DNA of 42,487 nt from Candidatus Adiutrix sp. (GTDB lineage: Bacteria > Desulfobacterota > Desulfarculia > Adiutricales > Adiutricaceae): the NCBI GenBank assembly GCA_031261565.1, contig JAISJK010000133.1, positions 1-42,487 of the forward strand, written 5' to 3'. A model generated the notes under the pieces. That model saw only the letters and a program-made list of their open reading frames with translations, did no database searches and was not told where the DNA came from. Positions 1 to 8,490 of this stretch are shown one piece after another (the stretch's first letter is position 1; every line of letters starts with the position of its first letter). Made by a program: the position numbers and the translations under genes.

Positions 1-99
1 AAGCTATCTCTCAACTTGCCGCAAAAATAATATCCAACCTTCCGAGGCCCTCAATCTTCTCTTCGATGGAAAATTGCCAGATTTTATCTACGCATAGAA

Positions 100-243
100 T
101 TATCCGGCTGAATAGTTACGAATTATCATCCCGGTGTCTTTGTCGAGCTCATACTTGGTTTTGCCGCCCTTTGAGATTTCGATAACCGCGACAAAGTCCT
201 CGCTCTGGATTCTGTTGGGTGAAATGCCATGCCAAATGTTCAT
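100..243 (-). pseudogene. ppa: Truncated family I inorganic pyrophosphatase (N-terminal fragment)
   Basis: The reading frame from the ATG at 243 gives 47 residues. They begin MNIWHGISPNRI, followed by FVAVIEISKGGKTKYELDKDTGM, which is the first beta-strand region of soluble family I pyrophosphatases. Known family members continue with a DRxLYTS-type segment and the aspartate-rich metal site and reach about 175-220 residues. Here the match stops after the MII residues, four or five unrelated residues follow, and a stop comes at 100-102. None of the three frames down to base 1 resumes the family sequence. An AAAGGA ribosome binding site lies about 9 bases before the ATG, so the start region is intact. 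I read it as a deletion or rearrangement remnant. A short functional peptide is possible but unlikely, because every catalytic residue is absent. Confidence 0.75.
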
Positions 244-346
244 AACGGTCAATCCTTTCAGTTTAGGCATTGTATCACAGGCGGGCGGCAATTGCCAAAG
301 GCCCGGCCAAAGGCCAAAGCGGCCGCTGGCCCCAGGGCGGTCTTGG

Positions 347-355
347 TGGTATAAT
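347..355 (+). promoter_or_regulatory. Extended -10 promoter of ycjX-ycjF
   Basis: TGGTATAAT is a consensus -10 hexamer preceded by the TGn extension. The -35 region is poor (TGGCCC at about 17 bases), as is usual for extended -10 promoters. It would start transcription near 362, about 35 bases before the GTG of ycjX. Confidence 0.5.
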
Positions 356-396
356 CAAGCCCATCGACCGCGATAGATAACGGGAGGGCGGGGGCC

Positions 397-1833
397 GTGA
401 CTTATAATTTTAAAAAATATCTTGAAAAGGCTATCACCGCTGCGGCGGGAACTGCTGAAAAGCTGATGACGGCCAACCTGAAAGTGGCCGTTACGGGTTT
501 GGCCTCATCCGGCAAAAGCGTGTTTATTCTATCCCTGCTTCAGCATCTCAGGTATTTCGATGAGCATCGCTTCAATATCCAAAAGGGGGGAACCACCCTC
601 AAAATTCAGGATTTCCAGGAGTTGCCTGTTCCGGCCGGCTTTGAAAAGTTCCCGCTTAACGCCATGCGCGCCCGTATCCTCGCGGCCCAGGAATGCAAAT
701 GGCCCCACAAGACCAGAGACTCCTATCGCTACCGGGCCTCGTTCAAATACACCGGCAAGCTGAGGTTCAATGATAAAATAGAGATCGATCTGCTGGATTT
801 CCCCGGGGATCGGCTGGCCGATGTCGATGTGGCCCGCTATGATAATTACGCCGCCTGGTCTGACCGCCTCATTGAAATATTGACCGGTGATGAAACGACT
901 GAACTATACGCAGCCGATAACGCTGATAGGGAAAAAATCAAAGTAAAACGCCTTGTTGAGCTTTATCTGGCTAAAGTAAGGGCCCTGGACGCCCCGCCGG
1001 GCTGGCTGGCGGCCTACAAAGAAATGATGACCTTATTCCTGCATAATTTCAGTCACTTCATCACTCCATCCAGTTTCGCGCTGGATTGTGAAAATCTATC
1101 CGTGTTTTCGGCCCAAGATAGTCAGAATCAGGGTCGTGACCGAGTATGTGGATTATCCGGCCGCGAATTTGCGCCCCTGCCGCCGGATGTCAGAGCCAAA
1201 TATCCGGCTCTGGCAGCTGAATGGGCCGACAACTACGCGGTCTATCGTGACCAGGTCGTGCTAAGATTATTCAACTATTTAAATGAATGCGGCCAGTTGA
1301 TTTTGATGGTGGATATTCCCTTCACTCTGGCTGGCGGAGTCCAGCGTTACAATGCTTTAATATCCCTTCTGGAGTCCTGGGCTCAGATACTTAAACCATC
1401 TAAATGGTATAACCCTTTCACCCATTTAAAAAAATTCGCTATCGTGGGCACCAAAAAAGATTTAACTGTCCACGAAGATGAAGACAATATGAAGTCCCTC
1501 CTTAACCAGATTCAAAAGATTGTGGAGAATAAGCAGCCGAATATCAAGTGCGCCTCATTTTGCGTGTCAGCTTGGGTCAGCACGGAAGAAATAGAAGGCC
1601 AGCGGCAGCTAAAAGGTCGGCGCGCCAAATATAAGCCCGGGGAAACAGCGACTTTAGACGCGGAGGGCTATGACGTCTGGCCGGTCAACCCGCCAGTTCC
1701 CTGGGAATGGCCGGACAACTGGGAGGCCGGGAGTTTCAGCTACCCGCGCACCCTGCCCAGCCCCCTTTTAAACGCAGCCAAACCCCCGAAGCAATCCGGG
1801 ATGCCGGATGTATTCCGTTTTATCGTTGATTAA
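397..1833 (+). CDS. ycjX: YcjX-family P-loop GTPase
   Basis: 478 residues from a GTG start preceded by GGGAGG at 381-386. The P-loop GLASSGKS is at residues 34-41. A second nucleotide-site motif of the form DFPGDRLAD is at 134-142, corresponding to the DYPGE motif of the family. A TKKD guanine-specificity motif is near 352-355. These three motifs and the length match the DUF463/YcjX family, dynamin-like GTPases that E. coli expresses with the phage-shock response and that are thought to act on the inner membrane in stress. The protein has no membrane segment itself. The next gene encodes the usual membrane partner YcjF, starting 20 bases later, so the two are surely co-transcribed. The exact function is unknown in any organism. 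Confidence 0.88.
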   Translation: MTYNFKKYLEKAITAAAGTAEKLMTANLKVAVTGLASSGKSVFILSLLQHLRYFDEHRFNIQKGGTTLKIQDFQELPVPAGFEKFPLNAMRARILAAQECKWPHKTRDSYRYRASFKYTGKLRFNDKIEIDLLDFPGDRLADVDVARYDNYAAWSDRLIEILTGDETTELYAADNADREKIKVKRLVELYLAKVRALDAPPGWLAAYKEMMTLFLHNFSHFITPSSFALDCENLSVFSAQDSQNQGRDRVCGLSGREFAPLPPDVRAKYPALAAEWADNYAVYRDQVVLRLFNYLNECGQLILMVDIPFTLAGGVQRYNALISLLESWAQILKPSKWYNPFTHLKKFAIVGTKKDLTVHEDEDNMKSLLNQIQKIVENKQPNIKCASFCVSAWVSTEEIEGQRQLKGRRAKYKPGETATLDAEGYDVWPVNPPVPWEWPDNWEAGSFSYPRTLPSPLLNAAKPPKQSGMPDVFRFIVD

Positions 1834-1853
1834 CCCGTATAGAGGTGATTAAA

Positions 1854-3023
1854 ATGTCTGAAGCCGTGTTAAACAATTACCCCGACGATGATGAATACGA
1901 TGGGGGTTGCCCGGATTTCGCCCCCATAGAAGCCAAATCTCCACCAGCCGCGTCGAGCATATCTGAAAAGTCCGCCCCGGCCAGGCGTTCCCTAATAGTC
2001 GAAACAGTGGTGGAGATCCATCGTGAAGACGAGTGCGTGGTGAATATCCCCGATTTTCCGCCCCTAACCGAGGCCCATATTCGGCCGGCAGATCCAAGGA
2101 GTCGGCCGAGCTGGCCTGATGACGGGCCGAATCCCAGGGCCAGATATGACCAGTTGCGGCTTAACTGGATATTTTTAGGCGCCTTGGCGATCGTAACGGC
2201 CTTTTTCGGATTCTACCTGTTTGCCCAGACCATCAACACCGTGGCCCTGGCTCAAACAATGCCGACCTGGGGGAAGATGCTGTTTTTGCCTCCGCTGGCC
2301 TTGTGCGGCATGGTCGTTATTGCCGTTTTGATCGCTTTCGTCTGGTCCTGGTATCGGTTAAACAGCTTTATCCAGGTAAATTTAGCCGAGATTAACCAGT
2401 TGGCCACGCGGCGTCAGACCCGCCAGGAGGCTTTCCACCACTCCAAAGAAGCCCAAAAACGACTTCGGGCTTACTTGGAGAGCTACCCCATACCCTCGGC
2501 GGATGACCCCCAAAGCTCCCTAAGCCGCGAGAATATCGCCAATTTGGTCAAAACAAGAAATCGGCTGCTGGCCGAAACCACCGATGCCGGAAGCTGGATC
2601 GACAAATTCAGCGGCGAGTTCCTGGGGCTTCTGGATGCCATTGCCTACTCCGGGATTAAACAACAGGCGCTTAAAGCCGGGGTGGCCGCGATGGCTTCGC
2701 CCCTGCCCCTGCTGGATTCCTTTCTTATTCTTGGTCTGTCATTGGATATGTTGCGGCAATTGTGCAAGATCTATAATATTCGCGTCGGAGGGCTGGCTCT
2801 GCCCATTCTTTTGACCAAAGTAATTCGTAACGCCTTTATCGCCGACATTTCCATGCAGGTTACGGAAGAGGCCGCCCATTACCTCAGCGAAGAGCTGGGC
2901 AGCAGCTTATTAAGCTGGGTGGGGCCCAAGCTGGCTGAAGGCAGCATCAACGGCATTTTCATGCTCAGGCTTGGCCGTTCCACCCAGCGGCTGCTTCGGC
3001 CGGTGGCCGGCACCCACAGTTGA
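1854..3023 (+). CDS. ycjF: YcjF-family membrane protein (DUF697)
   Basis: 389 residues. The ATG at 1854 is chosen because AGAGGTGA at 1841-1848 sits at good spacing; an in-frame GTG at 1845 overlaps that site. The first ~95 residues are acidic and proline-rich, probably disordered and cytoplasmic. Two membrane helices follow, around residues 102-125 and 137-163. After a charged helical linker comes a conserved C-terminal domain with a LPLLDSFLILGLSLDMLRQL segment and an IYNI motif, which matches the DUF697 domain of YcjF. The partner GTPase is immediately upstream. YcjF probably anchors it to the inner membrane; this is inferred from gene pairing and topology. Confidence 0.85.
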   Translation: MSEAVLNNYPDDDEYDGGCPDFAPIEAKSPPAASSISEKSAPARRSLIVETVVEIHREDECVVNIPDFPPLTEAHIRPADPRSRPSWPDDGPNPRARYDQLRLNWIFLGALAIVTAFFGFYLFAQTINTVALAQTMPTWGKMLFLPPLALCGMVVIAVLIAFVWSWYRLNSFIQVNLAEINQLATRRQTRQEAFHHSKEAQKRLRAYLESYPIPSADDPQSSLSRENIANLVKTRNRLLAETTDAGSWIDKFSGEFLGLLDAIAYSGIKQQALKAGVAAMASPLPLLDSFLILGLSLDMLRQLCKIYNIRVGGLALPILLTKVIRNAFIADISMQVTEEAAHYLSEELGSSLLSWVGPKLAEGSINGIFMLRLGRSTQRLLRPVAGTHS

Positions 3024-3048
3024 ACGGAAGGCATAAGGGGGAGGGAAG

Positions 3049-3612
3049 ATGGCTAAAAAGAAGCCGACCCAGGAGGAGTTCCCGCTGGAGCGGGCTTTCA
3101 CTTTCGTTGAATCAGGCCCGGTCATTTTAGTTTCCACCTGGCGCAGGCGCAAGCGCAACCTCATGACCGTCAGTTGCCACGCCTCCCTCGGCTTTGAGCC
3201 CACTATTGGCCTGGTCTTGGGGCCCTGGAATCACAGCTATGATGCTCTGGTGGAAACCGGCGAGTGCGTCATCGCCATTCCGCCGGCCAGTTTGATGGAG
3301 GCTGTGGTGGAAATAGGCAACTGCTCGGGCGCTGAGGTTGACAAGTTCAAGAGATTCGGCCTGACCCCGCTCCCGGCCTCTGAAGTGAAAGCGCCGCTGG
3401 TCGCTGAATGTCTGCGCAATCTTGAATGCCGGGTGGTCGATCGGGAGATGGCCTCCCGCCATCTGTTTATCCTTGAGGGCGTCAAAGCCTGGCATAATCC
3501 GCTGCTCCCGGATCAGCGCACTTTCCACGCCAACGGAGACGGAACTTTTGTGATTGATGGCGAAACCATAAACCTGCGCCATAAAATGACCAAGTGGCAA
3601 GACTGCATCTAA
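3049..3612 (+). CDS. Flavin reductase-like FMN-binding split-barrel protein
   Basis: 187 residues, start supported by GGGGGAGGGAAG before the ATG. The opening segment (GPVILVSTWRRRKRNLMTVSCHASLGFEPT) has the P-V-x-L-V-S-T ... N-x-M-T-x-S pattern of the flavin reductase-like/flavoredoxin family, which binds FMN in a split beta-barrel. It continues with the E-x-C-V-I-A-I-P and G-x-x-x-G-x-E-V-D-K-F features. Such proteins reduce flavins with NAD(P)H or act as FMN redox carriers in anaerobes; the electron donor cannot be read from sequence. It lies 25 bases after ycjF and may be read through from it. Its stop is only 6 bases from the convergent galE stop. Confidence 0.82.
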   Translation: MAKKKPTQEEFPLERAFTFVESGPVILVSTWRRRKRNLMTVSCHASLGFEPTIGLVLGPWNHSYDALVETGECVIAIPPASLMEAVVEIGNCSGAEVDKFKRFGLTPLPASEVKAPLVAECLRNLECRVVDREMASRHLFILEGVKAWHNPLLPDQRTFHANGDGTFVIDGETINLRHKMTKWQDCI

Positions 3613-3618
3613 GTTGGG

Positions 3619-4614
3619 TCAAGAATCATTGCGGGGCGCCTTTCGGCCCTGATGCCAGCGCCAAGCCGTGGTCACAATGGTGGTCAGGTCAGCCAGGGAT
3701 GGTTGCCAGCCCAGCTCGGAGATAGCCCTGGCCGCGCTGCCCACCAGAATCGGCGGGTCGCCGGGCCGCCGGGCCGAGATGACCGCCCGGATGGCCCGCC
3801 CGGTCACTTTTTCGGCGCACTCAATGACCTCCCGGACGGAATACCCCTGGCCATTGCCCAGATTAAAAGCCGCGCTGGCCTGATTTTGCAGGAGATATTC
3901 CAGGGCCAGGATATGGGCCTCAGCCAGATCGCTGACATGAATATAATCGCGCACGCAGGTGCCATCCGGGGTGTCGTAATCATCGCCAAAAATGCTCAGG
4001 GCCGCCCGGCGGCCGGCGGCGACCTCCAGAATAATGGGGATCAGGTGGGTCTCGGGCTGATGATCTTCGCCTATTTCACCGCCAGGGTCGGCCCCGGCGG
4101 CGTTAAAATAGCGCAGGGCCACATACCGAAGCTGGTAAGCCGCCGCAAAATCGCTCAAAATCCTCTCCACCATCAGCTTGGTCTGGCCATAGGGGTTGAC
4201 CGGGGCTTGCCGGTGATCCTCGGCGAGGGGCACGGAGAGGGGCAGACCATAGGTGGCCGCGCTGGAAGAAAAAATAAAATAGCGGCAGTCAAATTCTCGC
4301 ATGATATTCAGGAGATTAAGAGTCGCGGCCACATTGTTGGCATAATATTTGTCCGGGGCGGCCATTGACTCCCCCACCGAAGTCAGGCCGGCGAAGTGCA
4401 TGACCGCCTCTATCCGGTAATGCTGGAAAATGAGCCGGAGCTGAGAGGGGTCAGCCAGCTCGCCCAGGGCGAAATCGCCCCACTTGACGGCCTCTCGGTG
4501 GCCGTTCAGGAGATTGTCATAGACGACCGTGGGGTAGCCGCGCCGGGCCAGCCCCTGGTTGACGTGGCTGCCTATGTAGCCGGCGCCGCCGACCACCAGC
4601 ACTGTTGGCTTCAT
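3619..4614 (-). CDS. galE: UDP-glucose 4-epimerase
   Basis: 331 residues from the ATG at 4614, which places VLVVGGAGYIGSH at residues 5-17 as in the family (E. coli GalE is 338). It interconverts UDP-glucose and UDP-galactose with tightly bound NAD, feeding LPS and exopolysaccharide synthesis. Visible motifs are the Rossmann GGAGYIG, the catalytic serine region SSSAATYG, the YGQTK tyrosine-lysine pair, the ALRYFNAAGADP segment and VRDYIHVSDLAEAH. The start is not certain: an in-frame ATG at 4623 lies 14 bases after AGAGGTG (4638-4644), and an ATG at 4668 lies right at the expected transcription start. It is monocistronic as far as can be seen. Confidence 0.92.
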   Translation of the reverse strand: MKPTVLVVGGAGYIGSHVNQGLARRGYPTVVYDNLLNGHREAVKWGDFALGELADPSQLRLIFQHYRIEAVMHFAGLTSVGESMAAPDKYYANNVAATLNLLNIMREFDCRYFIFSSSAATYGLPLSVPLAEDHRQAPVNPYGQTKLMVERILSDFAAAYQLRYVALRYFNAAGADPGGEIGEDHQPETHLIPIILEVAAGRRAALSIFGDDYDTPDGTCVRDYIHVSDLAEAHILALEYLLQNQASAAFNLGNGQGYSVREVIECAEKVTGRAIRAVISARRPGDPPILVGSAARAISELGWQPSLADLTTIVTTAWRWHQGRKAPRNDS

Positions 4615-4674
4615 GGGATCCATCCAAAATTGTTGGGCACCTCTTTCCCGCAACTGTTGTCGCGCCATGTTCCC

Positions 4675-4680
4675 ATTATA
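4675..4680 (-). promoter_or_regulatory. Putative galE-proximal -10 box
   Basis: On the minus strand this reads TATAAT. It would start transcription near 4668, giving a leader of about 45-55 bases to the ATG at 4623 or 4614. No good -35 hexamer is seen 16-18 bases upstream. Confidence 0.35.
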
Positions 4681-4749
4681 TTTTTTACCCCGGCAGTTTA
4701 ATTTTGAAAGAATACCACACCGGGAAAAGCGGGGCAACCGCATATTCAA

Positions 4750-4778
4750 TTTATCAATTTTAATACGTTTGACGTCTA
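4750..4778 (-). promoter_or_regulatory. Putative distal galE promoter (TAGACG-N17-GATAAA)
   Basis: The minus strand carries TAGACG at 4778-4773 and GATAAA at 4755-4750 with exactly 17 bases between them, four of six consensus positions in each. It overlaps the palindrome at 4759-4788, which would cover its -35 and spacer. Confidence 0.3.
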
Positions 4779-4788
4779 GCGTATTAAA
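4759..4788. repeat. 30-bp interrupted palindrome between recO and galE
   Basis: TTTAATACG (4759-4767) and CGTATTAAA (4780-4788) are perfect inverted arms, and the central GACGTC (4771-4776) is itself a palindrome on the same centre. Thirteen of fifteen positions pair. The shape suggests a binding site for a dimeric regulator rather than an RNA terminator: the arms are AT-rich and no T-run follows. Confidence 0.55.
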
Positions 4789-4817
4789 GTTATCATAGAC
4801 GGCCGCGCCGTGCGCTT

Positions 4818-5597
4818 TTACAAGTAGAAAAGCCGGCGGGCTGTTTTTAAGGCTTTCAGGGGGTGCCCGAGATGGTGCTCGGCCAGTTTTTCAAAGAAAA
4901 GCTCGGCCTCGGCCAGATCGCCTGGGGAGAGAGGCGGGAGAGGCTGGCCGGCTGGCCGGGGCGTCAGGCGGAACAGCAGATTTTTGGACACCGGGCGGCT
5001 GCGGGGCGTCCTGGAGGCCAGGCAGTCGGGGCAGTAAAGCCCGCCGGCGGCCGGATCCCAGTGCCAGCCGGCGGCCACTGTCGGGGCGGCCCCACAGACC
5101 AGACAACCTGACAGGCGGGGGCCGAAACCGGCCAGCTCCAGGTATTTTAAAGCGAAATCAAGGGAGACCAGCCGGGCCATCCGCTCGTCAGTAACCAGGG
5201 CCAGACGGCCCAGGTGGCGCACCAGCAGGTTAAAGCTGGCCTCGGCCGGGTTGCCGGGGGCTTCAAAGCCCCGCACCAGCTCCAGGGCAAAGGCGGCCAG
5301 ACACTGAGATACCGGGTCAGGGGTCAGGCGGCGAGCTTTGGGGTTTTCCTCGCCGTTTTCCACAAAGGCTAGCGTGGAGGTGGGCTTGATGGTAAAATCA
5401 TACCAGGCGCTGACCCCCGGGGACAATAACCCGCCGCCAAAGCGCCGGAGGCTGCGCCGGCCATAGCGGGCCATGGCGCTGACCAGGCCCAGCTCGCGGG
5501 TCAAAAATGTTATAATCAGGTCGGCCTCGCCGTAATTAGCCCTGGCCAGCACCACTGCGGCCAGTCTCCGCTGCCCGCCCCGACTTCCTCCGCCCAC
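4818..5597 (-). CDS. recO: DNA repair protein RecO
   Basis: 259 residues from a GTG start, supported by GGAGG at 5603-5607 five bases upstream. RecO anneals SSB-coated DNA and loads RecA with RecR in gap repair. The N-terminal OB-fold segment shows the family pattern of a repeated valine/leucine strand followed by YGEADLIITFLTRELG. A zinc site is present as C165-x2-C168 and C189-x2-C192. The C-terminal part is helical. The gene is divergent from ftsH with about 95 bases between their starts, so both promoters must lie in that short stretch. Confidence 0.88.
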   Translation of the reverse strand: MGGGSRGGQRRLAAVVLARANYGEADLIITFLTRELGLVSAMARYGRRSLRRFGGGLLSPGVSAWYDFTIKPTSTLAFVENGEENPKARRLTPDPVSQCLAAFALELVRGFEAPGNPAEASFNLLVRHLGRLALVTDERMARLVSLDFALKYLELAGFGPRLSGCLVCGAAPTVAAGWHWDPAAGGLYCPDCLASRTPRSRPVSKNLLFRLTPRPAGQPLPPLSPGDLAEAELFFEKLAEHHLGHPLKALKTARRLFYL

Positions 5598-5692
5598 CCC
5601 GGCCTCCGTTATTCCCTAAAAATAGGTTGAAAAAAAACGCGAATTGTCGTAAAACTTTCAGGTTAGACTTAATTTTTATAAGAGAGGCTGTT

Positions 5693-7624
5693 TTGGGTAA
5701 TTTTTCCAGAAATCTTTTGGTCTGGACCATGATAATCATCACCGTCATTGGGGTGATGAATTTCTTCAAGCCGGTGGAAGCCCACGACCGGAAAACTTAT
5801 TCCGATGTCTGGCAGGCTATCTCCGATAACCGGGTGACCAAGGCCTCTCTGACCGACACGGAAATTGTAGCGCAACTCAATGACGGTAGCAAGTGGATAG
5901 CCAGTTACAGCCGATTTGACCCAGATTTACTGCCTTTTTTGCGGCAGCAGGGGGTGGTCATTGATATTGTCCCTCAGGCCTCGTCCTTCTGGATGAGCAT
6001 GGGCTCGGCCCTCCTGCAAATACTTTTTCTGGTGGCCATCTGGATGTTTTTCATGCGCCAGATGCAGGGCGGCGGCAAGGCCATGACTTTCGCCAAGAGC
6101 CGGGCCCGGCTCCTCTCCGAGGATCAAAAGCGGGTCACTTTCGCGGATGTGGCCGGCATTGACGAGGCCAAGGCCGAGCTCTCCGAAATCGTGGATTTCC
6201 TGCGGGAGCCCAAAAAATTTGTGCGCCTGGGGGGCCGTATTCCCAAGGGCGTCCTGCTGATGGGCTCGCCGGGCACCGGCAAAACCCTCCTGGCCCGGGC
6301 CATTGCCGGGGAGGCCGGGGTGCCTTTCTTTTCCATCAGCGGCTCTGATTTTGTGGAAATGTTTGTGGGCGTCGGCGCTTCCCGGGTGCGGGATATGTTT
6401 CTCCAGGGCAAAAAAGCCGCGCCCTGCATCATGTTTATTGATGAAATTGACGCGGTGGGCCGTCACCGGGGGGCCGGCCTGGGGGGCGGCCACGATGAGC
6501 GGGAGCAGACCCTCAACCAGCTTTTGGTGGAGATGGATGGCTTCGAGCCCAATGACGGCCTGATCCTGATCGCCGCCACCAACCGCCCTGACGTGCTGGA
6601 TCCGGCCCTCCTGCGGCCGGGCCGGTTTGACCGGCAGGTGGTGGTGCCGGTGCCTGACCTCAAGGGGCGGGAGCAGATTCTGGTGGTTCACAGCCGCCGG
6701 GTGCCCATGGCCCCGGACGTAAATTTGTCGGTGGTGGCCCGGGGGACGCCCGGTTTTTCAGGGGCCGACCTGGAAAACCTCATCAATGAGGCCGCTCTCC
6801 TGGCCGCCCGGAGCGACAAGGATAAAGTGGAGGCGGCCGACCTGGACGCGGCCCGGGACAAGATGATGATGGGCGTCGAGCGCAAGAGCATGATGATGAG
6901 CGAGGAGGAAAAGCGCACCATCGCCTGGCACGAGGCCGGCCATACTCTTATTTCGGTGCTGTCGCCCGGCCTGGATCCGCTGCACAAGGTCAGTATTATT
7001 CCCCGGGGGCGGGCTCTGGGGGTGACCGTCTCGCTCCCGGCCGAGGATAAATACATCTATGGCCGCGATTATTTCAAAGCCCGGCTGGTCATGATGCTGG
7101 GCGGCCGGGTAGCTGAGGAAGTGGCCTTAAACCAGATGACCACCGGGGCCGGCAATGATATTGAGCGGGCCACCGACCTGGCCCGCAACATGGTCTGCAA
7201 GTATGGCATGAGCGAGGCCATGGGCCCCCAAGCCTTTGGCAAGAAGGAAGAACAGATTTTTCTGGGCCGGGAAATAGCCCAGCACAGCGACTATTCCGAG
7301 GCTACCGCCCAGCGCATTGACCAGGAGGTTTCCGACCTGATGCGGCAGGCCCACCAACAGGCCACGGCCATTATCACCAAACACCGGGACAGCCTGAAGG
7401 GTCTGGCTGAGCGGTTATTGGAGAAAGAAACCATTGACGCCGAAGAGGTCATGGATGTGTGCGCCGAGGCCATGAAGGCCGAAGGCATTGAACGCCCGGC
7501 CAAACCTGAGCCGGGCCCAACTGAACAGAAGGCGGAATCCACCAAGGAGCAATCTTCAGATGAGCAGTCTTCAGACGGGCAGTCTTCAGCCGGAAAGCCG
7601 GATGACCGGGGGGGCCAAGCCTGA
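5693..7624 (+). CDS. ftsH: ATP-dependent zinc metalloprotease FtsH
   Basis: 643 residues from the TTG at 5693. GAGAGG at 5682-5687 lies five bases upstream, and [10 protein letters not shown] is the usual family N-terminus; an in-frame TTG at 5627 would add 22 atypical residues. This membrane AAA+ protease degrades misfolded membrane proteins and regulators such as LpxC in enteric bacteria. Two membrane helices flank a short periplasmic domain. Walker A is GSPGTGKT (191-198; most relatives have GPPGTGKT), Walker B is IMFIDEID, the second region of homology is [19 protein letters not shown], and the zinc site is HEAGH (413-417). The C-terminus is a disordered Q/S/D tail encoded by a short tandem repeat. 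It is the first gene of a seven-gene operon. Confidence 0.96.
   Translation: MGNFSRNLLVWTMIIITVIGVMNFFKPVEAHDRKTYSDVWQAISDNRVTKASLTDTEIVAQLNDGSKWIASYSRFDPDLLPFLRQQGVVIDIVPQASSFWMSMGSALLQILFLVAIWMFFMRQMQGGGKAMTFAKSRARLLSEDQKRVTFADVAGIDEAKAELSEIVDFLREPKKFVRLGGRIPKGVLLMGSPGTGKTLLARAIAGEAGVPFFSISGSDFVEMFVGVGASRVRDMFLQGKKAAPCIMFIDEIDAVGRHRGAGLGGGHDEREQTLNQLLVEMDGFEPNDGLILIAATNRPDVLDPALLRPGRFDRQVVVPVPDLKGREQILVVHSRRVPMAPDVNLSVVARGTPGFSGADLENLINEAALLAARSDKDKVEAADLDAARDKMMMGVERKSMMMSEEEKRTIAWHEAGHTLISVLSPGLDPLHKVSIIPRGRALGVTVSLPAEDKYIYGRDYFKARLVMMLGGRVAEEVALNQMTTGAGNDIERATDLARNMVCKYGMSEAMGPQAFGKKEEQIFLGREIAQHSDYSEATAQRIDQEVSDLMRQAHQQATAIITKHRDSLKGLAERLLEKETIDAEEVMDVCAEAMKAEGIERPAKPEPGPTEQKAESTKEQSSDEQSSDGQSSAGKPDDRGGQA
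7547..7591 (+). repeat. Three 15-bp tandem repeats in the 3' end of ftsH
   Basis: Three copies of a GAGCAGTCTTCAGAC-like unit lie head to tail at 7547, 7562 and 7577 with one to three differences each. They encode an EQSSD-type pentapeptide repeat in the FtsH tail and end just upstream of the folP ATG. Confidence 0.85.
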
Positions 7625-8471
7625 TTTCCTGACCTGGAAAACCACGGCCGGCCAGTGGGCGCTTGATTTCAGCCGCCCTCTGATCATGAGCATTATCAAC
7701 CTGACCCCGGATTCCTTTTCCGATGGCGGGCGTTTCGCTCACCCGGAGGAGGCCGTCTTGGCCGCCCTGGCCGAGGAGGCCGACGGGGCGGATATCTTCG
7801 ATTTAGGCGCGGAATCCACCCGGCCCGGCTCAGCCCGGGTCACCCCGGAGGAGGAATGGGCCCGGCTGGCCCCGGTGCTGGCCTCCTTGACCCGGAAAAG
7901 CCGTCAGCCTATTTCCATCGACACCTATCGGGCCGAGGTGGCCGAAAAAGCCCTGAAGGCCGGCGCGGCCATTTTGAATGACATCTACGCCGGGCTCAAA
8001 GCCCCCCGGATGCTGGATCTGGCCGCTGAATACGGGGTGCCGATTATTCTGATGCACATGAAGGGCGAGCCCCAGACCATGCAGCTTGACCCCCGTTATG
8101 ATGATGTGGTCGCGGAAGTGCATGATTTCCTGGCCGGGCGGGCCGAAGCGGCCCAGGCGGCCGGGGTGCCCCGCGAGCGCATTATTCTGGATCCGGGTCT
8201 GGGCTTCGGTAAAAATATGGCTCACAACCTGAGCCTCCTCAAGCATTTTGACCAGGCTGTGCCCCGAGGTTACCGCCGCCTGATGGCCCTGTCGCGCAAG
8301 AATTTTTTAGGCCGGATCATGAACGGAGCCCCGCCTCTGGAGCGGGACGGGCTCACCGCCGTGGCCGACGGCCTGGCCATGTTGCAGGGGGCCGATATTG
8401 TGCGGGTGCACCGGGCCGGCCCCAACCGCGATGCGGCCGCTCTGATCCGGGCTATTCTCACTGCTGACTGA
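7602..8471 (+). CDS. folP: Dihydropteroate synthase
   Basis: 289 residues from the ATG at 7602, preceded by GGAAAG and overlapping the ftsH end by 23 bases. It condenses p-aminobenzoate with hydroxymethyl-dihydropterin pyrophosphate in folate synthesis and is the sulfonamide target. Signature segments are IINLTPDSFSDGG, the ID-T-Y-R-AEVAEKAL strand, LNDI, LMHMKGEPQTM, ILDPGLGFGKN and the SRKNFLG loop. The last anion-binding motif reads RVHRAG rather than the common RVHDV, keeping the arginine and histidine. The place between ftsH and cdaA matches the order seen in many deltaproteobacteria. Confidence 0.94.
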   Translation: MTGGAKPDFLTWKTTAGQWALDFSRPLIMSIINLTPDSFSDGGRFAHPEEAVLAALAEEADGADIFDLGAESTRPGSARVTPEEEWARLAPVLASLTRKSRQPISIDTYRAEVAEKALKAGAAILNDIYAGLKAPRMLDLAAEYGVPIILMHMKGEPQTMQLDPRYDDVVAEVHDFLAGRAEAAQAAGVPRERIILDPGLGFGKNMAHNLSLLKHFDQAVPRGYRRLMALSRKNFLGRIMNGAPPLERDGLTAVADGLAMLQGADIVRVHRAGPNRDAAALIRAILTAD

Positions 8472-8490
8472 AGATTGAAAGGGTCGCGGC

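Noticed and set aside
4769-4796. Plus-strand TTGACG-N16-TATCAT promoter
   Set aside because: It would transcribe the antisense strand of recO with no gene downstream, and its -35 lies within the palindrome. Probably incidental.
5644-5692. Promoter hexamers just upstream of ftsH
   Set aside because: The region is AT-rich with several loose matches (for example TTGTCG and TTTATA), but none combines two good boxes with proper spacing and a sensible start relative to the ribosome site.
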